DNA of 64,000 nucleotides from Bacteroides sp. An322 (GTDB lineage Bacteria > Bacteroidota > Bacteroidia > Bacteroidales > Bacteroidaceae). Both the position numbers and the translations under genes were made by a program. The stretch is taken from assembly GCF_002161765.1 (NCBI RefSeq), contig NZ_NFIN01000015.1, positions 1-64,000 of the forward strand, in the 5' to 3' direction. Positions 26,366 through 33,843 of this stretch are shown here, piece after piece. The notes under the pieces are model-generated. The model was not told where the DNA came from. It made no database searches and worked only from the letters and a program-made list of their open reading frames with translations. The number at the start of each line of letters is the position of its first letter. Position 1 is the first letter of the stretch.

Positions 26366-26445
26366 TGTAGGGGCGTATCGCATACGCCCGAAAACATCCA
26401 CGTGGAGAAGCGGGTGCATTCGGACGTATGCGATACGCCCCTACA
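26366..26445. repeat. Family A palindromic element, copy 1
   Basis: An 80-bp element. TGTAGGGGCGTATCGCATAC starts the left arm, and the mirrored right arm ends in GATACGCCCCTACA. Between them lies a spacer with AACATCCACGTGG and GGTGCATTCG. Copies or variants occur at 27504, 32046, 39760 and 40761, with half copies at 45961 and 46796. It lies between converging genes (ribF and a DUF6261-like gene). Confidence 0.9.
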
Positions 26446-26453
26446 TTTCATTT

Positions 26454-27218
26454 CTATAATTCTTCATTTTCCGTAGGCTCCGGTTCCGGCACATCCGGCC
26501 CTTCGCTTCCGTTAGTGCTGCCCGATACGCTTGCCAGCGAGCCTACCAAGCCGTTCATCTTGTCGATGAAAGCGTTCAGCTCTTCGGTGGGCTGCACAAT
26601 GGCGTAGGCGTTCACCGTCTGTGCGATTTCCTGGTAGAGGCGGTTCGCTTCGGCTACGGCGTCGGCTGAACTGATGCTCTTTTGGCTGACCATTGCGCTC
26701 ACCTCGTCGTTGCGGGCGTCGAAAGCCTCCTCGAAGGTGGCGTTCGCCTCGCGCAGGGCTTCCACCTCTTTGGTCAATCCCAGCGTGGTGACGGCAGCGG
26801 CGTTTTCCGGCTCGGCAAGCATTGCCAGCATCCCGCGGATTTCGGCGGTTTCCTTGTTGTATTCATGGTTGCCGATGCCCCGGTAGGGCGACATCTGCTG
26901 GTAGAGCAGCTGGGCGGCTGTGCGGCACTCGTCCACAGCCGAGTGGGTGTATGCGTTGATAACCAGACTGATAGTTCCCGTGGCGTTGTCGCGCAGCTTG
27001 TCCGCCTCGCGCATCTGCGGCGTGCTGACGAAAGCCCGCTTGCGGTTGACAATAGACGCCAGCAGGCTGGCGACGTCGGTGTATGCCGGCGCTTTGTCGT
27101 CGATGTGGAGGGCGGCGGGAGTCGCCTCGTTGATGTATTTCACTGCGGTGGTATGGAAGTTGCTGCATGCGCCGATAGTCATTTGCGTCATGCCGAAAGA
27201 TTGGATTTGTTTTGCCAT
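26454..27218 (-). CDS. DUF6261-like family protein
   Basis: A 254-residue soluble protein of predicted all-alpha content, with no signal peptide. It starts MAKQIQSFGMTQMTIGACS and ends in an acidic, Pro-rich tail (GPDVPEPEPTENEEL). Helical stretches such as EVEALREANATFEEAFDARN may form coiled coils. I associate it with the Bacteroidales DUF6261 family, whose function is unknown; this family call rests on recall and is uncertain. It is flanked by repeats on both sides. Codons are GC-rich compared with the accessory genes further right. Confidence 0.7.
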   Translation of the reverse strand: MAKQIQSFGMTQMTIGACSNFHTTAVKYINEATPAALHIDDKAPAYTDVASLLASIVNRKRAFVSTPQMREADKLRDNATGTISLVINAYTHSAVDECRTAAQLLYQQMSPYRGIGNHEYNKETAEIRGMLAMLAEPENAAAVTTLGLTKEVEALREANATFEEAFDARNDEVSAMVSQKSISSADAVAEANRLYQEIAQTVNAYAIVQPTEELNAFIDKMNGLVGSLASVSGSTNGSEGPDVPEPEPTENEEL

Positions 27219-27300
27219 AATGATATGTTTTTTGAAAGTTATATTGTTCTACTTGTAGAGTCGGAAGACTCGGCAGGGGCGGTGAAACCGTCCAATGATG

Positions 27301-27465
27301 CGTAACCGCTGGTGAGCGAAGCGAACCTGCGGATGGCAGATGCGCTCAAGAACAGGGCTTCGAAGAAGTCCAATCGCACTGCCGAAACGTTATTCGACTT
27401 CTTCGAAGCCGATAAGTAAGTAGTGCTCTCACTCCGCAGGTTCGCTTCGCTCACCAGCGGTTACG
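27301..27465. repeat. Nested inverted repeat with perfect 33-bp outer arms
   Basis: The outer arms are 27301-27333 and 27433-27465, perfectly complementary over 33 bases (left arm begins CGTAACCGCTGGTGAGCG). The inner arms GGCTTCGAAGAAGTC (27356-27370) and GACTTCTTCGAAGCC (27396-27410) are perfect over 15 bases. The whole unit could fold into a cruciform or a long RNA hairpin. Confidence 0.9.
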
Positions 27466-27503
27466 TATCGTTGAGCCTCTTCAAGGCTCTGTTTCTTTGA
27501 GTT

Positions 27504-27583
27504 TGTAGGGGCGTATCGCATACGCCCTGAAAACATCCACGCGGAGAAGCGGGTGCATTCGGGCGTATGCGATACGCCCCTAC
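27504..27583. repeat. Family A palindromic element, copy 2
   Basis: Nearly identical to the copy at 26366: TGTAGGGGCGTATCGCATAC on the left, CGATACGCCCCTAC on the right, and the spacer words AACATCCACGCGG and GGTGCATTCG. Confidence 0.9.
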
Positions 27584-27718
27584 GGCTTTATGCTTTTCCC
27601 GCACCCCTTGTTTCTCCCGAAAAAGGGCTTGCCGGACATGAATCGCGTGCGATTTGCCACTTCCGAGGGCTTGGCAGGCGTGAATCGCGTCATTGAGCCT
27701 CTTCAAGGCTCTCTTGCG

Positions 27719-28084
27719 TCACACACCTAATACGATGTTTGCATCGATGCTTAATTTCCGGCTCATCTCACGGGCTACTTTCAGTGTGGGTTCGCATTTC
27801 CCGGAGATGTAATCGCTCAGACGTGAAGGGCTGACTCCAATCAATTTCGCCAATGACTTCTGGTTCAGCCCCATTTCGTACATACGGAGTTTGAGGATGT
27901 CGACAAGCGTAGGTTCTCCCAATGCGAAATGCTCTTCCGAGTAGTCGGCAACGAGGTTGGAAAGCAATTCCAATTCGATGCTGTTGGGGTCGTCGAGAGG
28001 TGTCTCGTCCGTAACCAGCGGAAGAAGTTCCTCGACTCTTTTTACAGCCCAATCGTATTGGGCTTTTGTTTCTATCTTTGTCAT
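27719..28084 (-). CDS. HigA-like antitoxin / Xre-family regulator without a visible toxin
   Basis: A 121-residue protein. The C-terminal half (~58-115) is a helix-turn-helix (MGLNQKSLAKLIGVSPSRLS followed by DYISGKCEPTLKVAREMSRK). The N-terminal half (ELLSNLVADYSEEHFALGEP) matches the HigA antitoxin layout seen in Bacteroides. Such proteins bind a HigB-type mRNA interferase and repress their own operon. No toxin ORF is present on either side: upstream there is only a family D repeat and then GH97, downstream only repeats. It is therefore an orphan antitoxin or a stand-alone regulator. Confidence 0.82.
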   Translation of the reverse strand: MTKIETKAQYDWAVKRVEELLPLVTDETPLDDPNSIELELLSNLVADYSEEHFALGEPTLVDILKLRMYEMGLNQKSLAKLIGVSPSRLSDYISGKCEPTLKVAREMSRKLSIDANIVLGV

Positions 28085-28105
28085 AATTTTAAATTAAAAA
28101 AGAGG

Positions 28106-28175
28106 GTGTCTCAAAATAGAAACAGGATGACATTGCTTTTTGATACTCAATTTTCATTTTGAGACAGCCTGTTTC
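28106..28175. repeat. Family D inverted repeat
   Basis: The arms GTCTCAAAAT (28108-28117) / ATTTTGAGAC (28156-28165) and AACAGG / CCTGTT flank a short centre with GGATGACATTGC. It fills the space between the GH97 stop and the HigA-like start on the minus strand. Confidence 0.8.
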
Positions 28176-28192
28176 CGTGTTCTATTTTCTAA

Positions 28193-30301
28193 TTACAGTT
28201 CCTTGATGCTGATTGCTACGCCGCCGCTGGGTGCAAGGCGTTGCTTCAGCACGGTTTTGCTTGAGACTTTCTTGGTGGAGATGACGTAATCTTGCGGATT
28301 GGTACGCCAGTCTGCTTTCTTGCCATCGGCATAGATGGTGGCTTCGTATTTCTTGCCTTCGGGCAGGAAGCTGAGGTCGATGACAGCTTCGCGTGCGTTT
28401 TCGTCGGTGATGCCGCCGATGTACCACTCGTTCTTGCCTTTTGCCTTGCGGGCTATGGTGATGTAGTCGCCCGGTTCGGCTTCTAAAATGTAAGTATTAT
28501 CCCAGTCTACCGCCACGTCTTTGATGAACTGGAAAGCGTCGAGGTGCTTCTCGTAGCTTTGATAGAGGTCGGCAGCCATTTGGAGCGGGCTGTACATCGT
28601 GACGTAGAGGGCAAGCTGCTTCACTAACGTGGTGCTCAGTTTCGCCTGATTCGAGCCGTATTGCGAAAGGTCGCCTTCGAAGATGCCCGGCGTATAGTCC
28701 ATCGGACCTCCCATCAGGCGGGTAAAGGGCAGGATAGTGGTATGGTCGGGACGGTTTCCTTTGAAGGATTCGAACTCGGTGCCGCGTGCCGATTCTTGCG
28801 CAATCCAGTTAGGATAGGTGCGGCACATACCGGTGGGGCGAACGGCTTCGTGCGAGTTGACCATAATCTTATATTGTGCAGCCGTTTCCGCCACGCGGTT
28901 GTAGTGGTTCACCATCCATTGTCCGTCGTGGTGCTCGCTGCGCGGGATGATTCCTCCTACGTAGCCCGTCTTCACGGCATCGTATCCGTATTTCTTCATA
29001 AAGCGGAAGGCATCGTGCATCTGGCGTTCGTAGTCGGCTACCGATGAGGTGGTTTCGTGGTGCATGATGATTTTCACGCCCTTCTCTTTGGCATAGCGTT
29101 GCAGTTCTGCCACATCAAAGTCGGGGTAAGGCTTGTCGAAGTCGTAGATGAATTCCTTGCTGTAGGCATAATTGTCTTCCCAGCCTTCGTTCCAGCCTTC
29201 TACCAATACGGCGTCGAATCCGTGTTTCGAGGCGAAGTCGATGTATTCTTTCACGTGTGCCGTGTTGGCTCCGTGATGTCCGTTCGGTTTCAGTTTGGTA
29301 TAGTCTGTTTTACCGATGACGATGTCTTGCGTGTCGGTATATGCCCATGTCGAGCCTTGTCCTGTGAAGTATTCCCACCATACGCCGACATATTTCGTAG
29401 GATGAATCCACGAAGTGTCCGCCAATTTGCAAGGTTCGTTCAGGTTCAGTATCAGATTGGATGCCAAGATGTCGCGGGCATCATCGCTTACTACGATAGT
29501 ACGCCACGGCGTAGTGCTTCCCGTCTGCACGTATGCTTTTGTGCCGTTGCGGTCGGGAGTCAGGTGGGTGCTGAGTACAAATCCCTTGTCGTCCAAGTTC
29601 AGTTGTATGGCAGGATAGTTCACCAAAGCAGCTTCGTGGATGTTGATGTACAGTCCGTCATCCGATTTCAGCATCAGAGGGGTCTGCACGGCAAGATTGG
29701 GAGTAGCGGAACGAATGGCGAGCGGTTCTTGACGCACACTGTCTATCAGGCTTGCCACTTCCGAAAGTTTCGAAGTCGTGGTAGGGTATTCGTTTGTATC
29801 ATAGTCGCCCGGAAGCCAGAAGGCTTTGTGATCGCCCGTCAGGCGGAATTCGGTTTCTTCTTCGTTTACCGTGAAGTGACGCAGTTCTTTCTGTACCGGA
29901 AATTCGTAGCGGAAGCCCAATCCGTCATCGAACAGGCGGAAGCGTAAGTTCAGTAGCCATCCGGTTCCGTTTTGCTTCATTGCCACAAACAGTTCGTTGT
30001 GGTGGTCACGGATTTCATTGTATTGACCCCATACAGGTTTCCAAGTCGTGTTGCTTTCCGAAGTCTGCGTGTCGGTGATTGTGAAATTCCGGTCGAATTG
30101 ATAATCAGGGCGTACGCTGAATCCCAATTTACTCTCTTTGATAACCTCTTTCCCTTTGTATTGCAGGGAATAGACCGGTGTACCTTCTGCCGAAAGGCGG
30201 AATTGCAAAGTCAGGTTTCCGTCCGGCGATTTCAGTGTCTGTGCAAACATTGTTCCTGCCCAAGCAAGCAGAAACAGGCAAATGATACTTAATCGTTTCA
30301 T
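28193..30301 (-). CDS. Glycoside hydrolase family 97 (SusB-like alpha-glucosidase)
   Basis: A 702-residue exported enzyme with a signal peptide ending TMFAQ at residue 21. The N-terminal beta-sandwich (SPDGNLTLQFRL, YKGKEVIKES) precedes the catalytic (beta/alpha)8 barrel (VGVWWEYFTGQGSTWAYTDT, VLVEGWNEGWE, KIIMHHETTSS, NSHEAVRPTG, ARGTEFE). The Glu residues in HHETTSS, NSHEAVRP and GTEFE match the inverting, Ca2+-dependent SusB subgroup rather than the retaining alpha-galactosidase subgroup. It should act on alpha-glucosides in the periplasm. SusC/SusD partners are absent next to it, so it is a solitary GH97 gene. Confidence 0.93.
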   Translation of the reverse strand: MKRLSIICLFLLAWAGTMFAQTLKSPDGNLTLQFRLSAEGTPVYSLQYKGKEVIKESKLGFSVRPDYQFDRNFTITDTQTSESNTTWKPVWGQYNEIRDHHNELFVAMKQNGTGWLLNLRFRLFDDGLGFRYEFPVQKELRHFTVNEEETEFRLTGDHKAFWLPGDYDTNEYPTTTSKLSEVASLIDSVRQEPLAIRSATPNLAVQTPLMLKSDDGLYINIHEAALVNYPAIQLNLDDKGFVLSTHLTPDRNGTKAYVQTGSTTPWRTIVVSDDARDILASNLILNLNEPCKLADTSWIHPTKYVGVWWEYFTGQGSTWAYTDTQDIVIGKTDYTKLKPNGHHGANTAHVKEYIDFASKHGFDAVLVEGWNEGWEDNYAYSKEFIYDFDKPYPDFDVAELQRYAKEKGVKIIMHHETTSSVADYERQMHDAFRFMKKYGYDAVKTGYVGGIIPRSEHHDGQWMVNHYNRVAETAAQYKIMVNSHEAVRPTGMCRTYPNWIAQESARGTEFESFKGNRPDHTTILPFTRLMGGPMDYTPGIFEGDLSQYGSNQAKLSTTLVKQLALYVTMYSPLQMAADLYQSYEKHLDAFQFIKDVAVDWDNTYILEAEPGDYITIARKAKGKNEWYIGGITDENAREAVIDLSFLPEGKKYEATIYADGKKADWRTNPQDYVISTKKVSSKTVLKQRLAPSGGVAISIKEL

Positions 30302-30363
30302 AGAATGGTATGTTTTTAGGTAAAGATTTACTCCTTATTAGTTTGTATGGTGTTTCTATTTTG

Positions 30364-30445
30364 AAACGCAGATTTTCGCAGATTCACGCAGATTGAATTA
30401 ATTATTTAAATTATAATTTGCGTGAATCTGCGGAAATCTGCGTTT
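30364..30445. repeat. Family B inverted repeat (CGCAGATT type), copy 1
   Basis: The 27-base arms (30364-30390 and 30419-30445) match at 26 of 27 positions; the left arm begins AAACGCAGATTTTCGCAG. The AT-rich loop is AATTAATTATTTAAATTA-like. It occupies part of the 429-bp gap between divergent GH97 and the DUF3836-like gene; the remainder of that gap is AT-rich and holds the regulatory sites at 30592-30671. Confidence 0.9.
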
Positions 30446-30591
30446 TTTTCATCACATCAATTGTGTGCTATAAACGCGTTTCTTTATATAAAAAACAACT
30501 GAAAACGCCAATACACTTAGGCGCAAAAGAAGAAAATATATGCTCTTTTACCCCTTCTATAAGCTCGTATAGCCGCATTTCATTAAAAAAT

Positions 30592-30606
30592 TATCGTTTT
30601 TCGATA
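30592..30606. promoter_or_regulatory. Palindromic operator, upstream copy
   Basis: TATCGTTTTTCGATA is an inverted repeat with 5-base arms (TATCG/CGATA) around a T5 centre. It lies about 18 bases upstream of the -33 element (TTTG at 30624-30627). A reverse-complement copy is at 30657. Confidence 0.75.
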
Positions 30607-30646
30607 AATTTTTCTCGAAAACCTTTGGTAGTATAAAAATAATGCC

Positions 30647-30655
30647 TACATTTGC
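30647..30655 (+). promoter_or_regulatory. Promoter of the DUF3836-CPBP-DUF2975 unit
   Basis: TACATTTGC (TAnnTTTG) lies with TTTG at 30624-30627 nineteen bases upstream, matching the Bacteroides -33/-7 spacing. The leader to the ATG at 30731 is about 70 bases. Confidence 0.75.
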
Positions 30656-30656
30656 A

Positions 30657-30671
30657 TATCGAAAAACGATA
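30657..30671. promoter_or_regulatory. Palindromic operator over the transcription start
   Basis: TATCGAAAAACGATA is the exact reverse complement of the site at 30592-30606. It begins 1 base after the -7 element, so a bound protein would cover the start point. A half-site TATCGA follows at 30678. The two centres are 65 bp apart, about six helical turns, which would suit looping or cooperative binding. Confidence 0.75.
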
Positions 30672-30730
30672 AATAATTATCGAAATAGAGAACAAAACCA
30701 GATTAATAAAAACATTAAAGACATACGATT

Positions 30731-31147
30731 ATGAAAAAGACATTTGTTATGAAAGCCATTGCCGCTATCTTTGCAACTACGATGATGAGTTTCACAACCG
30801 CTGCTGAAGCCAGTGCTCAAAACACCTTTGTTTACGGACAAGACGGAAACACGATGACTGTTTCTACCCTGAATGCCGACGGGCTTTCGATTACTCCGAA
30901 GCTGAAATACGAATACCAGTATGACGCCAATGGCAATCTTTTGGAAAAGAAGGCTTACCGCTGGAACAAGGACAACCGTTCATGGCAACCCGCTTACCTG
31001 CTGAATTACCTTCCGGGCGACGGCATTTATATGATTGACTATGCCGAATACGACAAGGCTTCGGGCGCGTTTACGCAAAACATCCAGACCAGCATCTATT
31101 ACCAGCAAGCCGAAAGCGACCTGTTATTAACCGAAGTTCAGAGATAA
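30731..31147 (+). CDS. Small secreted protein, DUF3836-like
   Basis: A 138-residue protein with a signal peptide of about 30 residues (KAIAAIFATTMMSFTTAAEASAQ split by its cleavage region near residue 30). The mature part contains KLKYEYQYDANGNLLEKKAY, a YD-repeat-like hairpin, then WNKDNRSWQPAYLL and a run of strands. This matches my memory of DUF3836, a small Bacteroides-restricted family without known function. It is the first gene behind the operator-flanked promoter. The CPBP protease gene starts 46 bases later with a strong Shine-Dalgarno sequence, so the two are likely cotranscribed. Confidence 0.72.
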   Translation: MKKTFVMKAIAAIFATTMMSFTTAAEASAQNTFVYGQDGNTMTVSTLNADGLSITPKLKYEYQYDANGNLLEKKAYRWNKDNRSWQPAYLLNYLPGDGIYMIDYAEYDKASGAFTQNIQTSIYYQQAESDLLLTEVQR

Positions 31148-31193
31148 TCCACTTGATTCATTCACCTAATTATTATATAAAGGAGATACTATT

Positions 31194-32036
31194 ATGGGAC
31201 GTGTTATTAAACTTTTTATCTATTACCTGCTTTACACATTCGCTTTCTCCGGTATCTTTGCCGGAGGCTATATGATAGCCAACCACACACTGGAGTTCCC
31301 CCAATCCGATCCGGAAGTGTTCCAGCTCACCATGTGGGCGCAAGTACTCTCTACCATGGCGGTAGGTGCCCATTTGTTGGTTTGGAAATATGTAAAACGT
31401 GACCAATTATCTTTAAGCTTCCCCAATACGGCTAAGGTGTTGCTTGTCTCGGTTATCCTTATCGTAGGCATGGGGTTTTGGACAAATTATCTGACCGAAC
31501 TGACCGGATTGCCCAATACGATGGAAGAATTCTTTGCCCAAGCGATGAATAACCCGTTAGGCATCATCTCCATAGTAATAATGGCACCCATTGTAGAAGA
31601 ACTGCTGTTCCGCGGAGGAATGCAAGGGCACTTAATGCGTAAATGGAAGAATCCCGCATGGGCGATTTTGGCATCTGCCCTCATCTTCGGTCTCGTACAC
31701 GGTAATCCCGTACAGATGTTTTTCGCTTCCATTTTGGGATTGGTACTCGGCTGGGTATATTACCGCACGGGCAGCCTTCTTCCGGGTATATTGATGCACT
31801 TTATCAACAACGGTATGTCGGTGTTGCTTTTCCACCTCTCAGGCGGAAAAGACGAGACTATGACCGAAGCCTTGGGTACGACCGGAGCTATCAGCCTTGC
31901 TATCGTAGGCGTGGTATTGACCGTTTGGAGCATCTGGTACATCAAGACCCGCCTGATTCCGAATCAGATAGTATGGAAAGAAACACCCGCTCCGGTAGAA
32001 GAAGTGATTGTTTCAGAGGATAAAGAACAAGCATAA
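31194..32036 (+). CDS. CPBP-family intramembrane glutamic endopeptidase (CAAX protease-like)
   Basis: A 280-residue membrane protein with about seven to eight helices. The ABI/CPBP motifs are intact: EELLFRGGMQGHL (paired Glu and Arg), FGLVHGN (metal-binding His) and MHFINNGMS. Family members cleave prenylated or peptide substrates within the membrane, and in bacteria some act in bacteriocin maturation or immunity. The substrate here is unknown. It begins after AAAGGAGA (31178-31186), one of the few good ribosome-binding sites in the window. A family A repeat follows its stop, before the first DUF2975 gene. Confidence 0.92.
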   Translation: MGRVIKLFIYYLLYTFAFSGIFAGGYMIANHTLEFPQSDPEVFQLTMWAQVLSTMAVGAHLLVWKYVKRDQLSLSFPNTAKVLLVSVILIVGMGFWTNYLTELTGLPNTMEEFFAQAMNNPLGIISIVIMAPIVEELLFRGGMQGHLMRKWKNPAWAILASALIFGLVHGNPVQMFFASILGLVLGWVYYRTGSLLPGILMHFINNGMSVLLFHLSGGKDETMTEALGTTGAISLAIVGVVLTVWSIWYIKTRLIPNQIVWKETPAPVEEVIVSEDKEQA

Positions 32037-32045
32037 TTAACCAAC

Positions 32046-32116
32046 TGTAGGGGCGTGGTTTGTCCGCCCGTATGCATCTACGTAGATGTTTTGGGCGGGC
32101 AAACCCCGCCCCTACA
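32046..32116. repeat. Family A element, variant copy inside the putative operon
   Basis: A 71-bp variant whose arms read TGTAGGGGCGTGGTTTGTCC on the left and GGGCAAACCCCGCCCCTACA on the right. The centre is ATCTACGTAGAT, itself palindromic. It lies between the CPBP gene and the first DUF2975 gene and could form a transcript hairpin there. Confidence 0.85.
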
Positions 32117-32137
32117 AAAAATAGATTATATTCATTT

Positions 32138-32752
32138 ATGAAAACAGTACGCATTTTAGGGATTATCGTGATAGTGGCACTGATAGGGAACTTTATCAAA
32201 GATGCCATACCCGGATTCATAGACGGGTGGAACGATGCCGAAGCCGATTCTCAATTGGTTTTGCCTGCCGATTTCAATTCTGTATCCTTATCGGTAGAAG
32301 GTTATAAAGAAGGGATGTCTGATAGTCTGTTCAATCAGGCTATGCAGGCGAATGTTCCCTGCGAGGTGAACGGAGTAAGCACCTACGTGAAACATAATTC
32401 ATGGGTGCACGCCATGGGATTTGTTATCTTTCCTGTTACATTGCTCGTCTTTTATGGGATTTATTGCCTGATACGCCTGCTGGTAGCGGTGGGCAGGGGC
32501 GAGATTCTGATTCGGAAAAATATCCGCCGTTTGCGTTTCTTCATTTATCCGATAATGGCGTTTTCCGCCTTGTTCGAATTACAGAGTTATATCCTTTACC
32601 GGGCAGCCATGAACGAGTTGGTATCTTCCGATTACGCGTTCGATGAGTTCCATTTGAAATATTCGTGGACTTTCATGTTAGTGATTGCCCTCTTGACCGA
32701 GATTTTCGCCCAAGCGGTCCGCATTAAGGAAGAGAACGATTTAACCATATAA
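32138..32752 (+). CDS. DUF2975 membrane protein, copy 1
   Basis: A 204-residue inner-membrane protein with four predicted helices (~5-22, ~88-112, ~128-147, ~172-192) and a roughly 65-residue extracytoplasmic loop after the first. The start at 32138 (MKTVRILGII) is preferred; upstream in-frame codons lie within the family A repeat. GRGEILIRKNIRRLRFF is the conserved DUF2975 loop, and the protein ends RIKEENDLTI, a tail shared with the two other copies. DUF2975 proteins (YoaS-like) usually sit beside a YozG-type HTH regulator, as in this cluster. Function is unknown. Confidence 0.88.
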   Translation: MKTVRILGIIVIVALIGNFIKDAIPGFIDGWNDAEADSQLVLPADFNSVSLSVEGYKEGMSDSLFNQAMQANVPCEVNGVSTYVKHNSWVHAMGFVIFPVTLLVFYGIYCLIRLLVAVGRGEILIRKNIRRLRFFIYPIMAFSALFELQSYILYRAAMNELVSSDYAFDEFHLKYSWTFMLVIALLTEIFAQAVRIKEENDLTI

Positions 32753-32771
32753 TAATCAATCATTGCATTTT

Positions 32772-33422
32772 ATGAAAAAGAGACTGAACCTTATTTGCTT
32801 AGGAGTTGTCATCTCCATTCTTATTTCCATGTCTTTAGTCTTTAATATGTTTTATTATGGCTTCAAAGCAGGAGTCGATGCATACGAACAAGGGAAAGCG
32901 GGTGTGGAAAAGCTTGACGTGACCTATAAACTGATTGGCACAATGCCGACCGATGTTATCACCAACGAAACCACTACAGCCATTAATACGAAAGACGGTT
33001 CTTCGGTTTCTATTCTTCCATTCATCAGCATGATAGGGATTCCGAATGAAAAAGCCGGTGCCACCGACTCTATATTCCTTTCTTTATTGGACTGGGTAGT
33101 GACAATATGCCTCATTTATGCCATAGTCCAGTTTGCCAAGATGATTCGGAATATTCACCGAAACATCATCTTCGATTGGGCGAACGTGAAACGCTTGCGC
33201 CGCTTGGGAATATCGCTTATCCTTAGCTTCTGTTGTTCAACGGCAATAATCGCCATTAACAATTACTTGGTTTCTCAAGTAATCAGCTTGAAAGACAGTT
33301 CTTTCTCTATCTCCTTCCAGCTTTCCGACCCGACACTGCTTATTGGCTTCACCGCTTTGCTGTTTGCCGAAATATTTGCAATCGGTTTGAAGATGAAAGA
33401 AGAGAATGATTTAACCATATAA
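32772..33422 (+). CDS. DUF2975 membrane protein, copy 2
   Basis: A 216-residue paralogue of the preceding gene: four helices, a longer extracytoplasmic loop (~25-95), the loop motif NIIFDWANVKRLRRLGISL and the tail KMKEENDLTI. ATG 32772 (MKKRLNLICLG) is chosen over a TTG 9 bases upstream. It lies 19 bases after copy 1, and its stop overlaps the start of the small membrane protein gene that follows, so coupled translation is likely. Confidence 0.87.
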   Translation: MKKRLNLICLGVVISILISMSLVFNMFYYGFKAGVDAYEQGKAGVEKLDVTYKLIGTMPTDVITNETTTAINTKDGSSVSILPFISMIGIPNEKAGATDSIFLSLLDWVVTICLIYAIVQFAKMIRNIHRNIIFDWANVKRLRRLGISLILSFCCSTAIIAINNYLVSQVISLKDSSFSISFQLSDPTLLIGFTALLFAEIFAIGLKMKEENDLTI

Positions 33423-33667
33423 TGCATGAGATTATGAATGTAAAGAAACTGAAATCCGCAATAGGAATTGTTGTCACTTGGGCGCTTTCCTTTATGCTTA
33501 TGGCAGGCTTTTATATACAATGTATCTTCTTGCCCTTTTTTCGGGGGACGGAGTATCAAGTATGGGGCATCCTGCTGGTAATCCCTTGGCTATACGCCAT
33601 ACAATATCTTTATTATAAACTAATCAAGCGTTATACCAAGTGGTGGGACGTTTGGAAAGAGAAATAA
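33422..33667 (+). CDS. Small two-helix membrane protein, copy 1
   Basis: An 81-residue protein with two hydrophobic helices (~13-35 and ~45-66) and a basic C terminus (YYKLIKRYTKWWDVWKEK). The ATG overlaps the stop codon of the DUF2975 gene by one base; a second ATG at 33434 is a possible alternative start. The 78-residue protein at 34310 has the same layout and the same YTKWW end, so each is paired with a DUF2975 gene. No known family is recognised. Confidence 0.75.
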   Translation: MHEIMNVKKLKSAIGIVVTWALSFMLMAGFYIQCIFLPFFRGTEYQVWGILLVIPWLYAIQYLYYKLIKRYTKWWDVWKEK

Positions 33668-33689
33668 GGACAGGCTTTTGATGCGAATG

Positions 33690-33760
33690 CGTTAAACGGT
33701 TCTATCCGTTGATGAATATAATTGCGAAGGCGGTACGATTAGTAATCGTTCCAACGGAGC
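33690..33760. repeat. Nested small inverted repeats within the DUF2975 cluster
   Basis: AACGG-TTCTAT-CCGTT is followed by ACGATTAGTAATCGT (33735-33749). TCCGTTG and CAACGGA form outer complementary words. It lies in the 176-bp gap before DUF2975 copy 3. No TAnnTTTG element is visible in that gap. Confidence 0.55.
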
Positions 33761-33843
33761 AGATAAATGTGAGGGCGTAATCAAAGTAGTGTAACATGAC
33801 AAATAAATTCATTCATATCAAACATTTAAAGACTTAGGAACTT

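Larger units (their letters stand above)
27219..27718. other. 500-bp gene-free, repeat-rich stretch
   Basis: No convincing gene is seen. Short ORFs here fall inside inverted repeats. Contents in order: a GAGTCGGAAGACTC hairpin (27258-27271), the nested inverted repeat at 27301-27465, and GAGCCTCTTCAAGGCTC (27473-27489). Then come a family A element (27504-27583), GAATCGCGTG/GAATCGCGTC direct words (27641, 27681), and a second GAGCCTCTTCAAGGCTC (27696-27712). The 17-base word is itself an inverted repeat (GAGCC...GGCTC). Confidence 0.7.

Noticed and set aside
26682-27305. 207-residue plus-strand ORF
   Set aside because: It lies antisense to the DUF6261-like gene and runs into the repeat region; composition (Gly/Val/Ala/Arg) is that of a complementary frame in GC-rich DNA.
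27239-27454. 71-residue minus-strand ORF
   Set aside because: It falls within the nested inverted repeat; its open frame is a by-product of the palindrome.
26366-27583. Possible CRISPR array from repeated GGGGCGTATCGC words
   Set aside because: Copies are far apart, inverted within each element and intergenic, with no regular spacers and no cas genes.
29057-29947. 296-residue plus-strand ORF
   Set aside because: It is antisense to GH97, whose motifs and signal peptide are unambiguous; the ORF has Cys/Phe/Val-rich shadow composition and no motif.
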